This document shows, piece after piece, positions 1 through 3,546 of a DNA stretch of 5,567 bases (position 1 is its first letter; each line of letters starts with the position of its first letter). Where the stretch lies: assembly GCA_013331225.1 (NCBI GenBank), contig DUGV01000245.1, positions 1 through 5,567 on the forward strand, written 5' to 3'. Source of the DNA: Methanolinea sp. Lineage in GTDB: Archaea > Halobacteriota > Methanomicrobia > Methanomicrobiales > Methanospirillaceae. The position numbers were made by a program, and so were the translations under genes. Under the pieces are notes generated by a model. It made no database searches, was not told the DNA's origin, and saw only the letters and a list, made by a program, of their open reading frames with translations.

Positions 1-278
1 ATGTTCGGCGGGTTGACCACCGCGCCTTTCTGAAGGTCGACAGGTCCCGCCGTAGAGATCCCCATCCCGGCAACCGGGGGCATCCCAGTTGCGGACACGG
101 CTCGGGCGATGAGGCTCTCGAGGCTCCTGAGAATGACATCTGCATCTTCGGGGTGCGGGGGTGTCGGGGCAATGAGGAGCGAGAGGATCTGCCCGTCTTC
201 ACGAACAAGGCCCGCCCGTATGTTCGTGGCACCAAGGTCAACGGCAATGGCGGCCTGGTGCGGTTCAATGGAGCGCAT
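1..278 (-). CDS. ROK-family sugar kinase (glucokinase-like), N-terminal part
   Basis: Reading the minus strand from the ATG at 278 gives 92 codons that stay open to the left edge, so the C-terminal two thirds lie outside the window. Residues 11-25 read IAVDLGATNIRAGLV, the DxGxT phosphate-binding loop that opens the ASKHA/ROK fold. Residues 71-92 contain GMGISTAGPVD followed by KGAVVNPPN, the second conserved ROK block (G-x-x-x-x-GPVD, then PN). ROK kinases phosphorylate glucose or other hexoses or N-acetylhexosamines with ATP in the cytoplasm. The sugar cannot be told here because the substrate and zinc motifs (ExGH, CxCGxxGCxE) are not visible. A TAG lies 13 codons upstream in frame, and no other ATG/GTG/TTG lies between it and 278, which fixes the start. 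No clear Shine-Dalgarno precedes it. A ROK transcriptional repressor is unlikely because there is no N-terminal helix-turn-helix. Confidence 0.88.
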   Translation of the reverse strand, partial: MRSIEPHQAAIAVDLGATNIRAGLVREDGQILSLLIAPTPPHPEDADVILRSLESLIARAVSATGMPPVAGMGISTAGPVDLQKGAVVNPPN

Positions 279-329
279 CTCTTTGTGAAACGTATCTGTT
301 TTCAGGAATTTCTATTGATCGATCGCTTT

Positions 330-351
330 TTTTCGAGATCCATTTCGAAAA
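330..351. repeat. Inverted repeat between permease and ROK gene
   Basis: TTTTCGA (330-336) is repeated as its perfect reverse complement TCGAAAA (345-351) around an 8-base spacer. A T7 run (327-333) overlaps the left arm on the plus strand. On the minus strand, the one transcribed here, the run is A7, so this is not a terminator for the permease. It may be an operator-like or structural element in front of the ROK gene. A GATCGATC palindrome lies next to it at 317-324. Confidence 0.4.
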
Positions 352-392
352 TTGGCCCTCCTGTTATCCATCAAGAACAGACGCTGCCGGCC

Positions 393-1202
393 TCATATGA
401 GATGCGTGTTGACGACGAGGGCGGCCACCACCACGATCAGCAACGTCCCCACCGCCAGTTCGAGCATCCTCGGCGGGGCCTTTGGCGAGAGGCGGACTCC
501 CACCTGGGCTCCTGCCACTGCACCGGCAGCAATTGCAACGAAAAAGGGAATGGAGAGATTTCCTAATGCGAGGTGCGTCCCGGTCGCAGAGAGCGAAGTG
601 ATGAGGATCACGACTGCCGAGGTTGCCACTGCGAAATGAATGGGAATACCGCCAATCGTGAGAGCAGGCACGTTCACGATGCCTCCCCCGATTCCGGTCA
701 GCCCGCTCATGAATCCGGCGAGGGAACCCCATGTCACCAGGTGAACAGGGTATACAAATAGTTCCTCCCCCTTTTCATGGAGTTTGCCGAAACGCTCCTT
801 CCAGCACGGGCCAACGAGCAGGGGAAAGACGAGGGGGAACTTCCTGTAGATCATCTTGATGCCCATGAAGAGAAGGACCACGCAGAAAAGGGCGACCAGG
901 TACTGCGAGGGAAGGAACGCGGTGATGAGCGCCCCGAACGCAGCAAAGGCCATCCCGGGAAGGGCAAGGCAGGCGGCACTCTTCATCAGCACCTGACCCT
1001 GGAGACCGTACCCTATTGACGCCGAGAGGGTTGTGCACGTGATAATGGCAAGGCTCGTCCCCACCGCGATGCGGGGATCAATCCCGAACAGCAACACGAG
1101 GGCCGGCACGTAAAAGAACCCCCCACCCACTCCCAGGAGTGCGGAGATGGCGCCAATCAGGACGCCCAGCATGCACAGGAGAAAGAGATCGAGCGGCACC
1201 AT
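393..1202 (-). CDS. TauE/SafE-family sulfite/organic-anion permease
   Basis: This is a complete 269-residue integral membrane protein, the usual length for the TauE/SafE (former DUF81) family. It has the family's internal duplication. The first half carries SALLGVGGGFFYVPAL (residues 20-35) and AVGTSLAII (46-54). The second half carries SGLTGIGGGIVNVPAL (166-181) and AVATSAVVIL (191-200). About eight hydrophobic segments are seen, split by a polar stretch near residues 118-150 (KMIYRK, then CWKERFGKLHEKGEE), which should be a loop. Family members move sulfite, sulfoacetate or other small anions across the cytoplasmic membrane. The substrate of this one cannot be read from sequence, and no sulfur-metabolism gene is next to it. 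The ATG at 1202 is preceded by a TATA element about 41-47 bases upstream, implying a short leader, and no strong Shine-Dalgarno is seen. The ROK gene follows 114 bp downstream with no T-run between, so co-transcription is possible. Confidence 0.92.
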   Translation of the reverse strand: MVPLDLFLLCMLGVLIGAISALLGVGGGFFYVPALVLLFGIDPRIAVGTSLAIITCTTLSASIGYGLQGQVLMKSAACLALPGMAFAAFGALITAFLPSQYLVALFCVVLLFMGIKMIYRKFPLVFPLLVGPCWKERFGKLHEKGEELFVYPVHLVTWGSLAGFMSGLTGIGGGIVNVPALTIGGIPIHFAVATSAVVILITSLSATGTHLALGNLSIPFFVAIAAGAVAGAQVGVRLSPKAPPRMLELAVGTLLIVVVAALVVNTHLI

Positions 1203-1240
1203 GCAAAATCGTGTTTCAGATCACATTAACGGTCCCTAAA

Positions 1241-1249
1241 GGTATAAAG
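1241..1249 (-). promoter_or_regulatory. TATA box for the TauE/SafE permease
   Basis: On the minus strand the sequence is CTTTATACC, a good archaeal TATA element. Initiation about 25 bases downstream would fall near 1219 and give a leader of roughly 17 bases before the ATG at 1202. In the plus direction the same bases read GGTATAAAG preceded by CCTAAA, so the element could also fire rightwards. Confidence 0.5.
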
Positions 1250-1289
1250 ATGAATATTCTTCCCCTATTCCCTGATGGAAATTGAGATA

Positions 1290-1322
1290 GGAGTGAAATT
1301 GTCGGACATCATGGAGTGAAAT
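1290..1322. repeat. Perfect 10-base direct repeat upstream of permease promoter
   Basis: GGAGTGAAAT occurs at 1290-1299 and again at 1313-1322, a 23-bp period, close to two helical turns. It lies about 40-80 bp upstream of the permease TATA box on the minus strand, a position suited to an activator or repressor site. The copies are identical over ten bases and differ on both sides. Direct repeats of this size can arise by chance, so the regulatory reading is an inference. Confidence 0.35.
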
Positions 1323-1325
1323 GGC

Positions 1326-1363
1326 TTTTTTTTAGGGAAAAAGAGACCGCTCTTTTTTAACCC
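1326..1363 (+). terminator. T8 run with following A/T-rich hairpin
   Basis: Eight Ts (1326-1333) on the plus strand match the T-tract signal of archaeal termination. They are followed by a hairpin AAAAAGAG (1338-1345), loop ACCG, CTCTTTTT (1350-1357). GGG at 1335-1337 and CCC at 1361-1363 can extend it past a small TAA bulge. No plus-strand gene is established upstream, so if this is a terminator it would serve a short transcript starting near the rightward TATA at 1241-1249. Confidence 0.35.
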
Positions 1364-1658
1364 GGAGGATCAGTAATCGCACGCAGTGGTTCCAACAGGG
1401 AACGCACGCATTGTGCAATGCCTTAAAACGGAAGGGCAATGTGGCATTCAGGAATTGAGATCCCTTGCCAAAAGCCAGTGACACACAGGCGTAAACACTT
1501 ATCCCTCACACCTGGAAAACGCAGGAATCCAAAGTCCCACACGCTGCAGGAGGCCTATCAGATGAGATCATGTCACCACAGGCACCATCCTGATCCACGC
1601 CGCCCCTATGCCGGCATGGCCCGCAGAGGTCGGCGGGATGCCCGCTCGAATTCGAACA

Positions 1659-1685
1659 GACCGGAATGGACCGGTCCCGACCGGT
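1659..1685. repeat. Three GACCGG motifs with exact 10-bp period
   Basis: GACCGG starts at 1659, 1669 and 1679. The last two copies sit in ACCGGT palindromes (1670-1675 and 1680-1685). Spacing close to one helical turn puts all copies on one face of the DNA, as in a multimeric protein binding site. A nearby hairpin GCGGG-ATG-CCCGC (1633-1645) is also present. No adjacent promoter fixes a role. Confidence 0.35.
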
Positions 1686-1802
1686 GGTGAGGAACGCTTC
1701 CCGAATATTACGGGCGCACCCCCTTTCCATCCCATTTTCAAATGAACATCACACTTGTCGTTATCGCTCATTTTGCTCGACCGCACAGCGAGTATCGGCT
1801 GC

Positions 1803-1845
1803 GGGTATAAAAAAAATGGCCCAGACATCTCCTGTGCTGGTGTCT
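1803..1845 (+). promoter_or_regulatory. TATA/A-tract element followed by a stem-loop
   Basis: GGGTATA runs into a long A-tract (1803-1816), a plausible archaeal TATA box on the plus strand that would start transcripts near 1832-1836. Just downstream, AGACATC (1823-1829) can pair with GGTGTCT (1839-1845) over seven pairs including one G-U. A competing fold, CCAGACA (1821-1827) with TGT plus CTGG (1833-1840, one bulged G), excludes the first. No ORF begins near the predicted start, so any product would be non-coding. Confidence 0.25.
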
Positions 1846-1928
1846 CTGTAAAGGGCTCATCTGGTATTTTATTGAGAGAGAATCACTTCAATGGACAGGC
1901 ACGCAGCCGGGCATACAAAAAAATGGGG

Positions 1929-1966
1929 GGATAATCTGGGCTGGATGACAGATTTGCCGATTATCC
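1929..1966. repeat. Stem-loop with perfect 8-bp arms
   Basis: GGATAATC (1929-1936) is matched exactly by GATTATCC (1959-1966). After a two-base bulge (TG, 1937-1938), GGC (1939-1941) pairs with GCC (1956-1958), giving eleven pairs around a 14-base loop. It lies 250 bp upstream of the DUF1622 gene in a gene-free stretch and just after the second A-tract element (1909-1926). It may be a structured small RNA or an operator. No known RNA family was recognised. Confidence 0.4.
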
Positions 1967-2137
1967 TTTAGAAAGAGACGTTGGGATTTATGAGTTCGCA
2001 TACCTGCAGGTTTGAGGTCATCGTTTGGATTCAGAAGACCATGGTGGAAACGCATGCGTCCCTCACTCCTGTGTATCAATTCAACGCCCACCCGACAGGT
2101 TCTGAGTGAATAGTCCGGTCAACATGGTATCCGCCAC

Positions 2138-2143
2138 TTATTT
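2138..2143 (+). promoter_or_regulatory. Possible TATA-like element for the DUF1622 gene
   Basis: TTATTT within CACTTATTTC is the most TATA-like stretch in the 120 bases before the DUF1622 start. Initiation about 25 bases downstream would leave a leader of around 45 bases containing the ribosome binding site. The match to the archaeal consensus is weak. Confidence 0.22.
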
Positions 2144-2196
2144 CTCCACCGCGTTCGATAGAGTGTGTAGTATGGCAGCGTGCGTGCCTGAAACTC

Positions 2197-2204
2197 AAAG
2201 GTGA
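2197..2204 (+). promoter_or_regulatory. Ribosome binding site of the DUF1622 gene
   Basis: AAAGGTGA is complementary to the archaeal 16S 3' end (AUCACCUCC) and ends seven bases before the ATG at 2212. It is the clearest Shine-Dalgarno in the window and fixes this start. Confidence 0.7.
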
Positions 2205-2211
2205 ACCCCTG

Positions 2212-2550
2212 ATGGATTTTGCATTATCCACTGATATCATCGAGATCTTTGCCTTCATATTCGGCATAGCCGGTGCAGCACTGATAATATATGGAGGGTT
2301 GAGAGCGGTCATCAGGGTAATCTACAGGGAAGTGATGAAGAGGGACATCTCTTATAATCACATCCGCAGAGATTTCACCAGCAAGATCGTCTTTGGCCTC
2401 GAATTCTTCATTGCCGCAGATATTCTCACTACCTTCATCGCCCCCACGCAGGAAGAGCTCATCCTCCTTGCCGTGGTGGTGATCATCAGGACTGTGCTCG
2501 GGTACTTCCTGGCCAGGGAGACCAAAGAGTTCCCCCTGGAAGAGGAGTGA
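2212..2550 (+). CDS. DUF1622 family small membrane protein
   Basis: This complete 112-residue protein has three hydrophobic segments, at about residues 9-30, 57-77 and 82-101. Between the first two is a basic cytoplasmic-type stretch (RAVIRVIYREVMKRD, 31-45). The conserved signature of DUF1622 is clear: an arginine-led segment running into GLEFFIAADILTT (62-74), then LLAVVVIIRTVLGYFLARE (85-103). Length and topology match the family, which occurs in bacteria and archaea and has no assigned biochemical function. The ATG is supported by the AGGTGA motif seven bases upstream. The gene stands alone on the plus strand, with a long gene-free region before it and a T7 run 20 bases after its TGA stop, so it is probably monocistronic. 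The neighbours give no hint of function beyond a general membrane association. Confidence 0.9.
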   Translation: MDFALSTDIIEIFAFIFGIAGAALIIYGGLRAVIRVIYREVMKRDISYNHIRRDFTSKIVFGLEFFIAADILTTFIAPTQEELILLAVVVIIRTVLGYFLARETKEFPLEEE

Positions 2551-2569
2551 AAAAGGTTCCGATATCCAC

Positions 2570-2576
2570 TTTTTTT
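2570..2576 (+). terminator. T7 terminator of the DUF1622 gene
   Basis: Seven consecutive Ts on the plus strand begin 20 bases after the stop codon, the usual form and place of an archaeal intrinsic terminator. No stem is needed in archaea, and none lies directly upstream. Confidence 0.5.
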
Positions 2577-2586
2577 CGCTGGCAAT

Positions 2587-2623
2587 GATTTCTCTTGCTG
2601 CTGTGATGCAGTGACGAGAAATC
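2587..2623. repeat. Two-tier stem-loop in the convergent intergenic region
   Basis: GATTTCTC (2587-2594) pairs perfectly with GAGAAATC (2616-2623). Inside, GCTGC (2597-2601) pairs with GCAGT (2608-2612, one G-U) around the loop TGTGAT, with a small asymmetric internal loop (TT against GAC) between the tiers. It lies between the two opposing T-run terminators, and no T-run follows either arm directly. It may help block readthrough from either side, or be part of a 3' UTR structure or a small RNA. Confidence 0.45.
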
Positions 2624-2649
2624 TATGGTGCTCCTGGGCTTTATATGCG

Positions 2650-2665
2650 AAAAAAGGCTGCAGCC
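2650..2665 (-). terminator. Terminator of the DedA gene
   Basis: On the minus strand the ten-base palindrome GGCTGCAGCC (2656-2665) is followed at once by six Ts (A6 at 2650-2655 on the plus strand), about 65-80 bases after the DedA stop. The stem can form only three or four pairs, so the T-tract is the main signal. Confidence 0.45.
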
Positions 2666-2727
2666 CGTTTACATCCCAAAGAGCCTGAGCCACCCGGGCA
2701 GCCGGAGAAAGTGAGTCCCCGCACGGG

Positions 2728-3432
2728 TCAATCCTGCCTGAGTTCCCTTGAGAGATCCTCGATCAATACGTCGGAAGGAATCTCGCATTCCTTGATCGTC
2801 TTCCTGAAATTGTACATCATCAGGAGGCATATCCCGATGCTGATGATCAGGATGGCCCAGAGGAACAGGTCCTGGTTCTCCGAAAAGAGCGGAAGGGATG
2901 CGACGAGGTAACCCAGGGATATGAACCCTGTGACCCAGAGGATACCGCCGATGATATTATTGGACAGGAATGCCGGGTAATTCATCTTCACAATCCCGGC
3001 AATAAACGGTGCAAACGATCGGATGTAAGGAACAAATCGGGCGAGGATGATGGTCTTCTTCCCGTATTTATGGTAGTACTGCCGGGTGACCTCGACATGG
3101 CGGCGGTCGACCAGGCATCTCTTCCCGTGGATCAGCCTGTCGCCGAAATAGTTCCCGATCCAATAATTCAATGAATCTCCTGCGATTGCGGCAATGGTGA
3201 TGAGAACGAGGAGAATCCATACATTCAAACCGCCGCCCGCGGCGAAGAACCCGACGAGAAAGAGCAGGGAGTCGCCGGGGAGAAAAGGGGCGAACACAAG
3301 GCCAGTCTCGCAGAATATGATCGCAAAGAGGATTGCATAGATCAGGATCCCGTAGGTCTCCATCAACTGGGGGATAACCTTCTCAATATTGAGGAGAATA
3401 GCGGACAGCGAGAGTAGGTCCGGGGAGATCAT
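2728..3432 (-). CDS. DedA-family (VTT domain) membrane protein
   Basis: This complete 234-residue protein is of typical DedA length. The family signatures are present in order: CETGLVFAPFLPGDSLLF (residues 41-58), the re-entrant segment; GDSLNYWIGNYFG (85-97); and ARFVPYIRSFAPFIAG (131-146). Glu42, Asp54, Arg132 and Arg138 fall where the essential acidic and arginine residues of E. coli YqjA/YghB lie, so the protein should be active. Hydrophobic segments are near 26-46, 70-90, 155-180 and 188-208, and the C-terminal tail is charged. DedA proteins are cytoplasmic membrane transporters or lipid scramblases, linked to undecaprenyl-phosphate or phosphatidylethanolamine flipping and proton-dependent envelope homeostasis in bacteria. 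The archaeal substrate is not known. The gene follows the calcium pump by 114 bp on the same strand. The ATG at 3432 is preceded by a weak TGGGA ribosome binding site. Confidence 0.93.
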   Translation of the reverse strand: MISPDLLSLSAILLNIEKVIPQLMETYGILIYAILFAIIFCETGLVFAPFLPGDSLLFLVGFFAAGGGLNVWILLVLITIAAIAGDSLNYWIGNYFGDRLIHGKRCLVDRRHVEVTRQYYHKYGKKTIILARFVPYIRSFAPFIAGIVKMNYPAFLSNNIIGGILWVTGFISLGYLVASLPLFSENQDLFLWAILIISIGICLLMMYNFRKTIKECEIPSDVLIEDLSRELRQD

Positions 3433-3505
3433 TCCCAGTATGTTATGAGTTCGTGATTATTAGGCTGCTGTCCATGTGATGATGAGACCCTGGAAGGAGT
3501 TGGTG

Positions 3506-3517
3506 TAAATAATTTTA
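3506..3517 (-). promoter_or_regulatory. AT-rich, possible TATA element for DedA
   Basis: The minus strand reads AAAATTATTTAC, the only strongly AT-rich stretch in the 114 bp between the calcium pump and DedA. It lies about 75-85 bases before the DedA start. It could give DedA its own promoter, or simply be spacer DNA within an operon. Confidence 0.22.
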
Positions 3518-3546
3518 GGGGTTGAGCGATGTAATCCGCCCTGACT

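Larger units (their letters stand above)
1203..2211. other. About 1 kb block without a supportable protein gene
   Basis: Reading frames here are short, lack ribosome binding sites and resemble no family I recognise. No tRNA T-loop signature, 5S rRNA, SRP RNA or RNase P RNA core was found. What can be seen: the promoter of the permease (1241-1249), a 10-base direct repeat (1290-1322), a T8 run and hairpin (1326-1363), an 8-base direct repeat CGCACGCA (1378-1385 and 1403-1410) beside the palindrome GCATTG-TG-CAATGC (1408-1421), three GACCGG motifs at 10-bp spacing (1659-1684), two similar TATA/A-tract elements (1803-1819 and 1909-1926) each followed by a stem-loop, and the promoter and leader of the DUF1622 gene. 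The block may be a regulatory region, a home for small RNAs, or the remains of a decayed gene. Confidence 0.6.

Noticed and set aside
279..392. Both same-strand intergenic gaps are exactly 114 bp (279-392 and 3433-3546)
   Set aside because: The two sequences show no similarity, so the equal length is coincidence.
153..566. 137-codon plus-strand ORF across the ROK and permease ends
   Set aside because: It overlaps two recognised minus-strand genes and has no motif or ribosome binding site.
1271..1330. Possible C/D box small RNA (CTGATGG near 1272)
   Set aside because: The C box consensus RTGATGA is not met, and no D or D' CTGA boxes are found at the required spacing.
1439..1690. Plus-strand 83-codon ORF in the gene-free block
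   Set aside because: Composition is rich in Arg, His and Pro as in random GC-rich translation, there is no ribosome binding site, and it matches no family I recognise.
1625..1690. Possible tRNA suggested by TTCGAA near 1651
   Set aside because: The flanking bases do not form a T-stem (no GGTTCRANTCC), and no acceptor, D or anticodon arms can be drawn around it.
1568..1828. Minus-strand 86-codon ORF in the gene-free block
   Set aside because: There is no Shine-Dalgarno and no recognisable motif, and it overlaps other equally open frames across the GC-rich stretch.
1888..2091. Minus-strand 67-codon ORF
   Set aside because: No ribosome binding site or promoter, no domain resemblance, and it spans the 1929-1966 stem-loop, which is explained better as non-coding.
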